64,000 bases of DNA, from positions 5,208,001 through 5,272,000 of the forward strand of contig JARUPY010000606.1 of assembly GCA_029817715.1 (NCBI GenBank). The letters are read 5' to 3'. Positions within the stretch are counted from its first letter, which is position 1. Every line of letters begins with the position of its first letter. The notes under the pieces are model-generated. The model searched no databases and was not told the DNA's origin. It worked only from the letters and a program-made list of their open reading frames with translations. Positions 23,257 through 34,490 of the stretch are shown here, in pieces. The DNA comes from Melastoma dodecandrum. Taxonomy: Eukaryota > Streptophyta > Magnoliopsida > Myrtales > Melastomataceae. Position numbers and translations under genes: made by a program.

Positions 23257-24969
23257 TTAGGTTACAACAGGAACCCACCTTAAGCCGGTTCCATAGGAAT
23301 GTGATTTGTTCCGTGAGAGAATCGCGTTGGTTATGCTTATAGACTTCTTGATCTGACATTGTCCGATCATATGTCCAAGCATGCCACAATAGTGACAGGA
23401 TTTAACCTTTTCTGTCGGTCCGACAAGGTTTTTAATCCTAGATTTGTTATGCTTCTGCTCAGAAGTATAACATTTCACATATTCAGATTTCTGTGGCACC
23501 ACAGACTTCTGTTTCTGTGCAACTTTGGGACTTATCACAGAACATGCGTTCTGTGTCACATAGCATACATCATCTGAACATTCAGATTTGTTTCTGTGAC
23601 AATTGTGAGACTGACATTCAGGTAATAAACCTCTGTTAGGCTCATCTAGTGGAAAAACCACTTTGTCACGAACGAGTAGCTCGTCCCATACCTCAGGAAG
23701 AGGTTCTCTGATCAGAGGAGATGCTTCTGTGCAGAAGATCTCAGCATCCTTTTTCAAGGCAATCTTTTCTCTGTGCAGAGAAGTGAGTTGTGATTGCAGA
23801 ACCTTGTTCTGCTTTTTCACCGAGCGATATTTTGAGGATAGCTCTTTAACTCTCTCAAGGATTTCTGTCAGAAAACCTTTAAGATCATTAGAAGATAAAT
23901 TAGACATAGATGTCGAGATTACCTCTTCATCTGAATCAGATTCTGATTTGGAACGAGCCATGTAGCAAAGGTTTGCCTTCTGCTCTTCCTCAGACTCAGA
24001 TTCATTGTCCTCCTCATCGCTCCAAGCCAATAAGGCTCTTCTTCTGTTTCGAGAAGATTTTGACCTATCAGCCAACAGAGGACATTCATTCCTCATGTGT
24101 CCCAGTTTCTTACATTCGTAACATACTGGTCCCTTTTTGTCCTCTAAGTTAGAAGACTTGGGTTTAACACTTCGTTTGAAGCGTTTCTTGTAAAGAAGTT
24201 TGTTCAAACCCTTTACTAACAAGGAAAGTTCCTCATCAGTTTCTGCTTCTATATCATCTGATTCATCATCAGTAGAAGCTGATGCCTTAAAGGCAATAGA
24301 TTTGGTCGTCTGAGGCACAGATGACCGTTTCTCTTCCTCGTAGGAGAGAAGAGAACCCATAAGCTGATCCAGCCTAAGAGTTGTTAAATCTTTGGCTTCC
24401 TCAATAGCGGTCTTTTTAGCTTCCCAATTCATGGGTAAAGACCTGAGGACCTTTCTCACCATTTCAGCATTAGAATAATTTTTCCCAAGAAGGGCTAAGC
24501 TGTTGATGATTGTATTGAGTCTATCATACATTTCAGAGATAGACTCATCAGGCTTCATTTTGAAGGCCTCATACTGCTGGACCAGCAGATTTATTCGTGT
24601 CTCCTTGACTTGATCCGTCCCTTCATGGGTTAGAACAAGTCGATCCCAGATCTCTTTTGCTGTGGTACAGGCAGAGATCCGGTTGTACTCCATAAGAGAT
24701 AGGGCACAGTGAAAAAAGTTGACAGCCATAGCATTCAGCTTGATGATTTCAACTTCCTGATCAGAAAGTGAAGTCGTGCTGCCATGCTCAACTTTCAGAT
24801 CTTGTCCTCTGAGAAGCAGAGGACCATTTCGGATGATCCCTAAACACCTCGGTTCTCGGGATGCAATCCAGAACTCCATCCTGCTGCGCCAGCTGGAGAA
24901 GTTTTGTCCATCAAATAATGGTGGACTATTACTGTTGGAACCAACAGCGTGCATATATCCCATTTGCAT
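23257..24969 (-). CDS. Copia gag polyprotein with two zinc knuckles, 570 aa
   Basis: An uninterrupted frame starting MQMGYMHAVGSN, with the UBN2-type gag region (FDGQNFSSWRSRMEFW, TAKEIWDRLV) at about residues 15-200. A first zinc knuckle (CYECKKLGHMRNECP) lies near residue 285, an acidic Ser/Glu-rich linker follows, then a coiled-coil stretch, and a second knuckle (CHYCGMLGHMIGQC) near residue 535. The large size and second knuckle fit Sirevirus gag. It forms the virus-like particle in which the element's RNA is copied. No internal stop is seen. Confidence 0.88.
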   Translation of the reverse strand: MQMGYMHAVGSNSNSPPLFDGQNFSSWRSRMEFWIASREPRCLGIIRNGPLLLRGQDLKVEHGSTTSLSDQEVEIIKLNAMAVNFFHCALSLMEYNRISACTTAKEIWDRLVLTHEGTDQVKETRINLLVQQYEAFKMKPDESISEMYDRLNTIINSLALLGKNYSNAEMVRKVLRSLPMNWEAKKTAIEEAKDLTTLRLDQLMGSLLSYEEEKRSSVPQTTKSIAFKASASTDDESDDIEAETDEELSLLVKGLNKLLYKKRFKRSVKPKSSNLEDKKGPVCYECKKLGHMRNECPLLADRSKSSRNRRRALLAWSDEEDNESESEEEQKANLCYMARSKSESDSDEEVISTSMSNLSSNDLKGFLTEILERVKELSSKYRSVKKQNKVLQSQLTSLHREKIALKKDAEIFCTEASPLIREPLPEVWDELLVRDKVVFPLDEPNRGLLPECQSHNCHRNKSECSDDVCYVTQNACSVISPKVAQKQKSVVPQKSEYVKCYTSEQKHNKSRIKNLVGPTEKVKSCHYCGMLGHMIGQCQIKKSISITNAILSRNKSHSYGTGLRWVPVVT

Positions 24970-25009
24970 CCTATCGGATCTCTCAACAAGCGGTTAAGCT
25001 TTTATCGTT

Positions 25010-25027
25010 GAGCCTGCTCTGATATCA
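25010..25027 (-). other. Primer binding site (tRNA-iMet type)
   Basis: Just inside the 5' LTR the minus strand reads TATCAGAGCAGGC, matching the usual Copia primer site complementary to the 3' end of initiator methionine tRNA. Confidence 0.75.
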
Positions 25028-25029
25028 AT

Positions 25030-26522
25030 TGTTGATATAGGACTGCACTAAGAAGGGGGGGTTGAATTAGTGCCGTAAGAGTTATGACACTTTTTCGCTC
25101 ACAGAAGCGTGGTTCTGTTAGGTCACAGAGGCTGGATCTGATAAACAGATTCCCAGTTCTGAGACAAGTTATCTTTTGTGTAAGACACAAAGATTTATAG
25201 TGGTTCGGCAAACAATGCCTACGTCCACTCTCCCAGCTCTCACCCAAGCAGGGCGTATTCACTATGTTTGGAATGTGGGATTTTACAGATGCACACTTCT
25301 GCCAGAAATGTGACTAACAAATTGCACGTTATCACGTGTCTAACACAACCCGCACGCAACGTGTCTGACTCCGGCTCCTCACTGAGCCCAACGTGGCTTG
25401 ACGGCTACCACCTGCCCAACGAGGCTTAACGGCTACCTCCTGCCCAACGAGGCTTAACGGCTACCTCCTGCCCTACGTGGCTTAACGGCTACCACCTGCC
25501 CAAACGTGGCTTGACGGCTACCACCTGCCCTTGCACACAACCTGTGTGACTAACAACCTGCACGAGACAAGATTAGCAACTACAGCACAAACTCTCTGCA
25601 GTTACAGAAGACGCTCTCTGTCAGCGGTGATCGGCTCGGTGAATGCACGACGGACGTTCTCAGCTTTTGCAACGGTGAAGGCACAATGATTCTAGTAAGC
25701 TTTTGGTAGAACGGCGACTTGGAATCGTTGCTTCACACTTGCACTTAAGCTTGTCCGTAGAACGAAGTTTCCCAATCAATCCCAACGGCTAGTTGATTCA
25801 CTTGCCATATTTTCCATGATTTAATCCTGTGGGAAAACTTCCAAAAGCATAAAGCATTACCCTTAGTTACGTTAGATAATAATTAAACAAAGTGATCGCT
25901 CAATAAGAGATAACGACTTCTGCTCAGAAGCTGTTTGCTGCGACAGCAGAACCAGCACTCTTTCTCATACGAATTTGGCATTGGGATTATAAGTTTCCAT
26001 AATATGAAAACATTCCCTTCGTAGAATTATTCTCACCATATAGGGAGATCATAACCTGATAAGGTCATTGCCAAATTACGTAAACATATGATCACGTTAG
26101 TTAAGGAAATAAATATTTCCAAATAACTTAAGGTCCAAAGATGAACCTAGACGTGATCCTGTGTGAGATAAATATCTCACGTGCTCGCATATAGGACAAT
26201 CTCCAAGAAGGAAATCGTCACTCACAGAAATACCATTCTGTAAACCATAGCAAGTACTCCAGCAAGGAGAGTTATAGCAACTGTGACACAGATGCTCATC
26301 TCTGTACAGAGATAGTGGATTCGATAGTAGATCTTATCCTCAGAACTCCATTTCTGATGGCTAGATCGTTTCCCCTGTTAAAGTACTCCACATAACTCTT
26401 TTACGTATTGCACGAATGACAGAGACCAGCTTCTACACCCGAAGACCTGTTCTTCTGTACACTTAAATAACACATTAGCAATACATAACTTTTGTCATCA
26501 TCAAAACCAGATTATATCAACA
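25030..26522 (-). repeat. Complete 5' LTR of the Copia element (1,493 bp)
   Basis: Bounded by TGTTGATATA and TATATCAACA and followed by the target duplication AGATC. Contains the 28-bp tandem array at about 25387-25527. Being antisense to NHX and ending 764 bases before its ATG, it could alter NHX regulation (inference). Confidence 0.92.
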
Positions 26523-27286
26523 AGATCCAATCCAACCACGAACGATAACATGCTGACGTCATCTGGTGTTCTCTCCGAGCTTGATCCCCCCCCCCCCCCC
26601 AAAAAGACTTTTGACTTATTACAATGTAAGAAGATGCCGACACGCCACGAACCCCATACCCCAAAACCCAAAAACTCAATTGAATTAAATCATAACCATA
26701 CGTTTTTACTAAAAAGAAAAAGAAGAAGGAGATGGGGGAGTTTGGATAGTCGCATTTGTTTGTATCATTTCTTATTTCGTGGGCACCATTTCTGAGGTTG
26801 TACTCTTGTTATTCAGTAATCGTTAGTTAATAAAAAAAAAATTTACAACGATAAAACCTAAGATTAATAATGCCACTAGTTTATAATTAAGACTCTGAAT
26901 TTTTTTTCAATGTCATAAAAATGAAATCTGAATAATCCAATTTTATCTGACAGATTATCTGCTTACTAAAGAAGTTAACTGACAATGCTCTGTCTGTCTG
27001 TCTGTCTGCCCACATCGATCAATCAATCAGAAAAACCGGTTCAACTTTAAAAAAACAAAGCCATTGTGATCACGTGTTTCCTTCCTGGAACCCCACAGAA
27101 GAAGATATTATCAACTGTGCATGCCGCCTTTGGTTTTGGAACAGGTGAAATCATTTTATATGTTGTTGGCGTGACCATTTTCCCCTTTACCCTCCTCCCT
27201 CCTTCCTTCCCCCCTCCATTCGTTCCCCGGCTCTTCTTACCTCTGATCGATTAAGCCTTTGTCGTTTTCTAGATTGTGCCCCTGCC
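26523..27286 (+). promoter_or_regulatory. Upstream region and 5' UTR intron of the intact NHX gene
   Basis: Non-coding. It holds a poly-C run (about 26587-26600), a TCTG microsatellite near 26990-27008, a CACGTG G-box at 27071-27076, and a probable 5' UTR intron from GGAACAG|GTGAAA (about 27145) to GTTTTCTAG (about 27272), 14 bases before the ATG. A leader intron just before the start codon is common in plant NHX genes. Confidence 0.6.
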
Positions 27287-30108
27287 ATGGAGGCCTCCTC
27301 CGCCGCGTTCTTGAGGGCGCAGTCGTTGTTCATGTCCGACCACCAGTCCGTCGTCTCCCTCAACCTCTTCGTGGCGCTGCTCTGCGGTTGTATCGTGACC
27401 GGTCACCTGCTGGAGGAGAACCGATGGATGAACGAGTCCATCACTGCCCTCCTGATAGTAAGTTCGATAGCTCGACCGGTGTGATGTCCAGCCGCGCGTG
27501 ATTGTTTCTCCCTTGTTTTAACTGTTGTGTAGGGACTTTGCACGGGGATCATTATACTGCTCGTGAGCGGGATGAAAAGCTCTCATCTTTTGGTGTTCAG
27601 CGAAGATCTGTTCTTCATTTACCTCCTGCCGCCGATCATATTCAACGCCGGGTATGTATTGTCCAGTAACTTCCCTTCCCCCCTTTCTTCTGACTGACTG
27701 TTGTGCTAATTCGTCTGACTAGCCGGGAAAATGCGAGCAAATGCCAAGGTGTTTCGCAGGATGACCATCTTCTTAGCTTCGCAGCCTCTGATATGCGTAC
27801 TCTGCCTCGGTGTGGTTTGACAGGTTTCAGGTGAAAAAGAAGCAGTTCTTTCGGAACTTCAGCACCATCATGCTATTTGGTGCGGTCGGCACGCTGATCT
27901 CCTGTGCTGTCATCTCACTAGGTACTTCGAAATCAACGAGCTGGTTTTCGTGACCCGTTCACGGTACAGCGCATTGATATCCCGATGTTGGTTGCACTTG
28001 GAGAAAAGAAAGAACAGCTTACAGATATTATCCTCTTGGTTTATGCAGGGGTCATACTGTTCTTTAAGAAGATCGGCATCGACTCGCTCGATATAGGCGA
28101 TTTCCTAGGTACTGTGCTGCCTGTCACTTCCAAATGTATCGTGTACGAGGAATCGAATCTAACCGTGTCGTCCTGTTCTTAACTTAAGCCATCGGAGCTA
28201 TATTCGCTGCTACGGATTCGGTTTGCACCTTGCAGGTACCAGACCATCTCATTCGTGCTGTATTGGTTTGTCAGCAAGTACATCCTTGTCCTAATTTTTT
28301 TGGCTACTCTGGTGAAACAGGTGCTTCATCAGGACGAGACGCCACTTCTCTACAGTCTGGTGTTCGGAGAAGGCGTCGTGAATGACGCAACCTCAGTTGT
28401 CCTTTTCAACGCGTTACAGAGCTTCGATCTGAACCATATGGATCCCAAAATAACATTGCATTTTATCGGCAACTTCCTCTACCTATTTTTTACGAGCACG
28501 ATGCTTGGGGTGCTGGTAAGTATCATAATAAAACTGACCTGTAAGTTATGACCACAGTTATTCATCGTCTAATTGGAATTCGATCTATTGCAGACGGGCC
28601 TTCTCAGCGCTTACATAATCAAAAAGCTATATTTTGGCAGGTAGGTGGTTGTTTTCCATGCTCATTCAATCTCAGTGTATCTCGTGAGACATGCCGGCTG
28701 GCAAGGTGAATTTGCCGATTCCTTTCCAGGCATTCGACGGACCGAGAAGTTGCACTCATGATCCTCATGGCATACCTCTCATACACGATGGCCGAAGTAA
28801 GCTCCCTTGAGATTCTGTTTTCTTAGGGTCAAATGTATTCGATTAATCGATTCATCTGTTTGTGTAGCTGTTTTACCTGAGCGGCATCCTCACGGTATTC
28901 TTCTGCGGTATAGTGATGTCCCATTATACATGGCACAACGTGACCGAAAGTTCGAGAGTAACTACCAAGTATGTTCAATAACCCCATTGACATTTCTGGA
29001 AGACAATCTAATACTGATGAATTTTGTTTGGACATTTCTACAGACACGCATTCGCGACCCTGTCGTTTATAACAGAGACGTTTATCTTCCTTTACGTGGG
29101 CATGGATGCGTTGGACATTGAGAAGTGGCGCTTCGTGAGCAACAGGCACGTTCAGTGTCCCCTAAGCTGATTTCTCTTTTAAGACAACAAAACAGCACGC
29201 GATGACCAATGTTTCCCAACTTGCTATTTGCAGACCCGGCACGTCAATTGCCATAAGCAGTGTATTGCTTGCGCTTGTCCTGGTCGGAAGAGCAGCATTC
29301 GTTTTCCCCTTATCTTTCCTTTCAAACCTGGGAAAAAAGAATCCCAGTGAAAGAATAAGTTTCAGACAGCAGGCACGATATCATTCTCGATGCATATTTT
29401 CGCATCTTTCACTGTCAAGTGATGTCCTGACCAAGTCTTTCGAGTTTTCGTTAGGTTATAATATGGTGGGCTGGTCTGATGAGAGGTGCCGTCTCCATGG
29501 CGCTCGCTTACAACAAGGTAGATCCGCTCTTCAATACATTTCCAGCTCTGGTACTACGAACATGACATTTTCTTTCCTTTAAGACGATGGTTCTTTTCCC
29601 GTGCTTGCAGTTCACGAGTGCTGGTCACACTCATGTTCGAGATAATGCGATCATGATCACGAGCACGATAACGGTGGTCCTTTTCAGCACGATGGTAAGA
29701 TGATTTACGGTGTTATCAGACGCATCCTGCCTGTTCTCGTTGCACGATGAATAAGTACCACTAATCTAAATTGTTTTTTTGGTTCAGGTGTTTGGATTAA
29801 TGACAAAGCCTCTAATAAGGCTACTGCTACCGCAACCGAAGCGCGGGGCGGGGACGTCATTTTCCGATCCATCTACTCCCAAGTCTCTCGTTAATTCGCT
29901 CCTCGGGGGTGAACTGGATTCTGAAGGCGAGCTCTTGTTGCCGGAGATTTCGAGGCCGGACGGTCTCAGGGCACTGTTGACGACACCCACGAGTACAGTT
30001 CATTGCTACTGGCGCAAGTTCGACGACGCCTTCATGCGCCCCGTTTTCGGCGGCAGGGGCTTCGTTCCTTTTGTCCCTGGCTCGCCAACACGTAGAAGTG
30101 AAAGTTGA
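27287..30108 (+). CDS. NHX: Vacuolar-type Na+(K+)/H+ exchanger, NHX1/2 class, 14 exons, 537 aa
   Basis: Exons 27287-27457, 27533-27651, 27824-27921, 28049-28108, 28189-28235, 28321-28515, 28594-28640, 28730-28796, 28868-28968, 29044-29145, 29234-29372, 29455-29517, 29611-29694 and 29788-30108 join in frame to 537 aa; Arabidopsis NHX1 is 538 aa. Visible features are NLFVALLCGCIV and ENRWMNESITALLI, the amiloride-site motif LFFIYLLPPIIFNAG, AATDSVCTLQVL with FGEGVVNDATSVVLFNA (the conserved ND ion site), MDALDIEKWRF, and the tail FDDAFMRPVFGGRGFVPFVPGSP. Class I NHX proteins sit in the tonoplast and exchange vacuolar H+ for cytosolic Na+ or K+ in salt tolerance, K+ storage and pH control. Introns 10 and 11 need GC donors (AG|GCACGT and AG|GCACGA). 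All key residues appear intact. Confidence 0.93.
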
Positions 30109-31206
30109 GAGAAATAAGGCAGTTGAATGGCATGAGGAATTGGAACAGATGATAGATGTGGATAATGTAATGAGATGGGGGCAATGTTGTAGTTATTGAA
30201 TGAAATGGTTGTCTTACTGATTGTTACTATGTAGAAACTCCTAAAAAAAATAAGAAACTCTTTCCATACATTATCCTCCCTTTCAATAAATATAAATTAT
30301 TTTGAGATATATTTTCACTTTAAAGTTTAATATTGTGATTTTTCCACTTTAAAAATTAAATGTTATTTTCAAAATAAAATAAAATAATAATAAAGATAAT
30401 ATTTGTAAGATTTTTAAGGAGTGTGTAGCAATACAAAAATATTTGGTTTTATGCTTATGATCATAACTTAGATAATATTTATCCGAGACATAAAAATTGT
30501 AGTTTTTTTTTTCGTGTTTTGAGAGTTTTGGGCATAGTGGAAACTCTTGTTATCACAGCATTGTTTGTTGGCGGCGAAAATTATATTTTAGGACATTCAC
30601 CCTTAAAAATTTCAAAATAATATCATGAATTCAACTTTTGAGAATTCATTTTTTATAAAATGGAGGTCATCTTCACTCTCAAATTTAAAAAATAATAAGG
30701 GGTCCGTCCAACTTATGAAAAAATTTTAAATCCATCGAACTTGAATTTTGAAGGGATAAACTCAAATTTATATACACCGAATTTATGGTATTATTTCGAA
30801 GTTCTCGTCTCCTCATGTCGTCACTGCAACGTTGATGCCTTAAAGTTTTAAGTAAAATCCACAAAAAGATGTCGGAAAGGTCCCACTGATGAAGGATATT
30901 ATTGAACAAGCATATGCTGCAGAACTTTCTAATGCTGAATCAATGTTCCAGCTTCCTAACCAAATGATTGATGATGTACTGATGTTTTGTGAGCCTTCTA
31001 GTTGACGATGGAATAATCAAATGGCTGTAGCGTCACTCCATAACTCCCCCGGAAAATGAAACATCTTTCATCGATATGCTGCTAGCCGCGAAGAATGAAT
31101 GTCCGAAGTTTTCTTCGTGTCGGGCGAGTTGCGCCATGGTTCATCTCTCTTAATTTACAGATTCTAATACACTCAAAAGTCAGAAACCGGCAAGCATTAC
31201 CCGTTT
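30109..31206. other. AT-rich intergenic region; no gene seen
   Basis: Contains the NHX 3' end and the TPRA40 3' end in a convergent arrangement. Long A/T stretches (about 30240-30780) and no supported coding sequence. Confidence 0.55.
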
Positions 31207-32574
31207 TCATTCCCACTCCCCATCGCAGAAACCAGCGTCCTTCATCTCCGAGTAGTGGGCGTTCTCTATGTGCAGATCCTCTTCCTGCCATATCAACAGT
31301 GTCGTTGAGAGAAAAACGTGTAAGTATCATCATGTTATCGTGAAAGACTTTGAGGCTCGAGAAATCTTTGGGATGACAGAGACCTTGAAGAAGTCCGCAA
31401 GGAAAGTGAAGTACAGTAGTGGTAGGAAGAAGGCGTGGTAGGAGACGATGGAAGCTCCATACAGCCTGAATCAACACGGGGGCAAATCGTGAGACCTAAA
31501 AGTGTGAAAAACGAAGGAGTATAAGTGATCTTACAAAACTGAACTTTCAGCAAACTCACCACATCCCAAACGTGGCACCAGTACCGCCAACAAGAGCACA
31601 CGAGAGCAGAACAAGCGCGTTCATGGCAAGCATGACGATGATGTATCTGTGGTAGGCCGGTCTAGCTGCAGCCAGAGACAGGAAATACATGAGCTGAGTC
31701 CGGCAAACAACGGCAATTCATGATATTAGATTGTCGAGTCATGAAAGGCTCACCAGGTAACCTCTCCTTCCATTTCGAGTGGTACATCACCAAGATGACT
31801 GCATAAACTCCTGTCAGCACCATCCTGTGCACGACCCACAAGTTCCACTTGTCTGGATGAGGATTGTCGCTGTCATCGATGAACAGGGGAATCCCCAATG
31901 CGAAAAGGTACACCGCCTGATAAATTCCCAATCCTACCCAATGAGTACTGAGATAGCACGTGGTTCGTTTCATTCTCGGGGCGAAGCAAAATGGAAACTA
32001 CCTTGAGTAGAAGATCAAGTGCGACAATCAGCCCAGAGACAACGAAAGTGCGGCCTAGAGTTTGAGATCCGTTCACGGAGTTCCCGTGCAGCAAGAAGGC
32101 CACCAAACTTACTTCAAGGAACAGCATCCCGGACGTTGTGAACAGGGAAAGGATGTTCCACGGCACTTCTCTGCCAGGGCTACACTCCCAAGACTTCAAC
32201 CCGAAGTCCGACGGAACCCAATACAAAACGTTAAAAATCCAAAACCACCATTCTCCAACAGCCTTAAAAAAAAAAGGTCTTTACTTTTCCTTTACCTGTA
32301 GGGAGCACCAAGTCAAGTTCGACAAGCTGACGATCCAGAGGCATCCGTAATACGCGATCATGAGATTCGACCTCCCGTCGTCCACCAGCTTCAGGAGGCA
32401 CCTCTTCGCCTGAAACCCTAGGAAGAGGACAAACGATAGGGATGCGGCGACCAGCAGAGCATTGTGCCAGACGCCGTGGCACTCGAAGAGCCATCGGCAG
32501 GCGTTCTCCACGTCGAACGATGCCAGTCTTCGGACCACGGTGGACGGGTCGAGGAGGTGGGGCGAGGGATGCAT
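31207..32574 (-). CDS. TPRA40/CAND-type seven-transmembrane protein, 6 exons, 322 aa
   Basis: Exons 32296-32574, 32002-32262, 31754-31916, 31560-31665, 31384-31465 and 31207-31284 join in frame to 322 aa. The protein starts MHPSPHLLDPSTVVRRLAS and has about seven hydrophobic segments, e.g. ALLVAASLSFVLFLGF, FLEVSLVAFLLHG, MVLTGVYAVILVMY and SYHAFFLPLLYFTFLADFF. It ends with the acidic tail EEDLHIENAHYSEMKDAGF, very typical of the plant transmembrane-40 family (Tmemb_40/TPRA1; CAND2 and CAND8 in Arabidopsis). Members were proposed as G-protein-coupled-receptor-like proteins and are plasma-membrane candidates; ligand and mechanism are not settled. The last exon is only 78 bases, recovered by matching the family tail. 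Adjacent to NHX and FRL genes as in Arabidopsis. Confidence 0.92.
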
Positions 32575-33320
32575 AGGGAAGCCCGAGGGTGGGTTGGGGA
32601 TGGATGGGAGGAGGAAACAAGAGGAGGGACGGGTTGAGGAGGAGAAGGAAGGATGGAAGGAACAACGGTAATTTCAAAGTAGAGACCGAGTGCGTTTGTC
32701 TGTTTGGTTTGACCGAGTGGGAGGGAGGGAGGGAATTTTGAAGGGCAGTTGGGGTTGTTGCCACGTCATTTGGGTTTTCATAAGAATGGGGGGGGGATTT
32801 TGGGCTTTCAGACACGGCCCATTTCGCATCATGTTTGGGTTTGTGGTACCCACCACAAGACACATGCGGTCTCGCCCACAGCGAATTACACCCCACCCAG
32901 ACCAGACCCAGGGGGGCTACGATTCTCGTACAGATAGCGTGAAAGCCGACAAATGATCGTCCCATCCATCCCATCTGCCAGTATGATGCGGTAAACCGAC
33001 GATTGAAAAGAAAAAATTTGGGACGTGAAAGTTTCTTTGCTCAAATAGTCGGAACCAAGTAGAAGAGGTTTTGTGTTTACTTCCAAATTTTCGAAAAAAG
33101 CAGTCTTTTCAAAACTATCTGCACAATCATCGGTTTATCGCATCATACTGGCCGTCATTCGATAGTTCGAGAGAGAGAGATGCTCGAAGGATCACCGATA
33201 GTTCGAAAAACGGCTAGAAGTGAACTCTTCTTTCATCGGTTTACAACAAATCGAAGGCAGTCCTTCGATAATTCTCCTGAGATCAAGAGAGGTGGCGCGG
33301 CAGGATCAATGTGTTGGGAG
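32575..33320. other. TPRA40 promoter region and spacer; no gene seen
   Basis: Divergent spacer between TPRA40 (ATG at 32574, minus) and the FRL relic. A purine-rich stretch at 32580-32760 (GGAGG/GGAAGG words) is likely the TPRA40 leader and core promoter. Long open frames on both strands here are composition effects. Confidence 0.45.
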
Positions 33321-33329
33321 ACAAATTTC

Positions 33330-33645
33330 GGGAGACCAATCCAGGAAATGCTGACCCTGCATTGGATATGCCGGATTCTATTCGAAAGTCTTGTCAGCAG
33401 CTCTTACCCGGGGGAGACACTGATATTTGGGCTCATAAATAGCACTCTGATGGAGCAAAGCATGTCTGCTTTACCAACCGTGATTACCGAAGCTCAAGCT
33501 CATGCCGTGAACATATGGCAAGGGAGTTGAGATTAAAGCTGCGAGCCAAGGTGGAAGGTCCGCAAGAGGTCTTGAGGTTCCTCAATCTTCTGTCTGCTCA
33601 TGATTTGATGACCATGTCTGCAATGCGCCCTTTGATGAATTAAAG
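33330..33645 (+). pseudogene. Relic of a FRIGIDA-like domain exon, frameshifted
   Basis: Three short stretches in different frames line up in order with the FRIGIDA domain of the genes to the right: an NADPALDMPDSIRKS-like start (about 33345-33430), then NSTLMEQSMSALPTV (about 33440-33515; compare NSILLEQLSEASPSV in gene A), then ARELRLKLRAKVEG followed by FLNLLSAHDL (about 33525-33605; compare AREWKLKMRAK and FLHLLAAYNL in gene A). A stop (AAATAG) and at least two frameshifts separate them. No coiled-coil exon is recognisable upstream. It is best read as the decayed first member of the FRL array. Confidence 0.68.
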
Positions 33646-34490
33646 TTTTTCCTTCAAAGACTGGAAAGAGCCTTGTCTATGGGAACATTCCTACTTTGGA
33701 TGCTTCTTTCCGGTTTCCCGAGGTCGTGTTTCTAAAACTCATTTTTTTTTTTATAAATTTAAGTGTCCGCGAGTTTTTAAAATACGCCGTAACGACGATG
33801 TATAAGTAATTTTTAAAATATTAATCGTATTTCGTGAATTTTTTAAAGCTAACCTTATATCGGTACAAATCGCCACAGACATGATTGTAGTAAATAAAAA
33901 TAGTAGAAAATTTGAAATCTATGTACCTTTTTCATTGTGTTTTCGTAAAATGATGTTATTATTAATTGGTTAAGGTTAGAGTTCGAGGATTAGGAATATT
34001 TGGTTGCCGAAGGCTTGAGGAGGGATTTGGAAGTCTTCCTCACTTCATGCTTTTGATAATTCTGCTAATCAAGCACTCCAGCTGGTTCCGGTTCGAGTTT
34101 TGGTTCCGGTTCCTCCTCAAAGTCTCCCCCGCCAGTGAAGACGCATTATCCCGACAACCGACTCAATGTCTGCGAATTACACCCAACCATAGGATGGCTA
34201 GTGCAGATGTTAGGTCAAGCTAGCAGTTCCGCTCGCGAGTAAGATCCTATTAGTAGTTTCCGCTCTGCGATGCAGAATGTAAGTAACTAGACACGGTTTA
34301 CTGCCGTGTGTATATGATGCGATCGATAGCCATGGGGCTCGAAATGGGAATCCAAAGATGAATGAACGTTTTCATCCTAAAGAAAGATCTATCAGATAAC
34401 CAGTTATTACAACTGCCACCGATGTGATTAATGTTTTGTCCAAAGCATATGCATTTTTCATTCCTTTATTTGTGTTTGGTAATAAACACG
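33646..34490. other. AT-rich spacer, no gene seen
   Basis: Intergenic DNA between the FRL relic and the MITE. A stretch at about 33828-33870 (ATCGTATTTCGTGAATTTTT and on) loosely resembles 61330-61375, suggesting a dispersed repeat. Confidence 0.4.

Larger units (their letters stand above)
17237..26522 (-). mobile_element. Sirevirus-like Ty1/Copia retrotransposon, 5' LTR complete, 3' LTR truncated
   Basis: Read on the minus strand the order is full LTR (26522-25030), tRNA-Met-type primer site, gag, protease-integrase-reverse transcriptase-RNase H, two extra frames downstream of pol, purine tract, and only the last 102 bases of the 3' LTR (17237-17338). The extra frame after pol and the large gag with two zinc knuckles point to the Sirevirus (SIRE/Maximus) lineage. 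The AGATC after the right LTR matches the AGATC before the solo LTR at 13258, so the insertion appears to have been into NHX upstream DNA 765 bases before the ATG. Frameshifts in pol and in the extra frame make it non-autonomous as read. Confidence 0.9.

Noticed and set aside
29202..29582. Separate 126-codon gene inside NHX
   Set aside because: It is NHX exon 11 read on through introns 11 and 12; correct splicing with GC donors returns the exchanger sequence.
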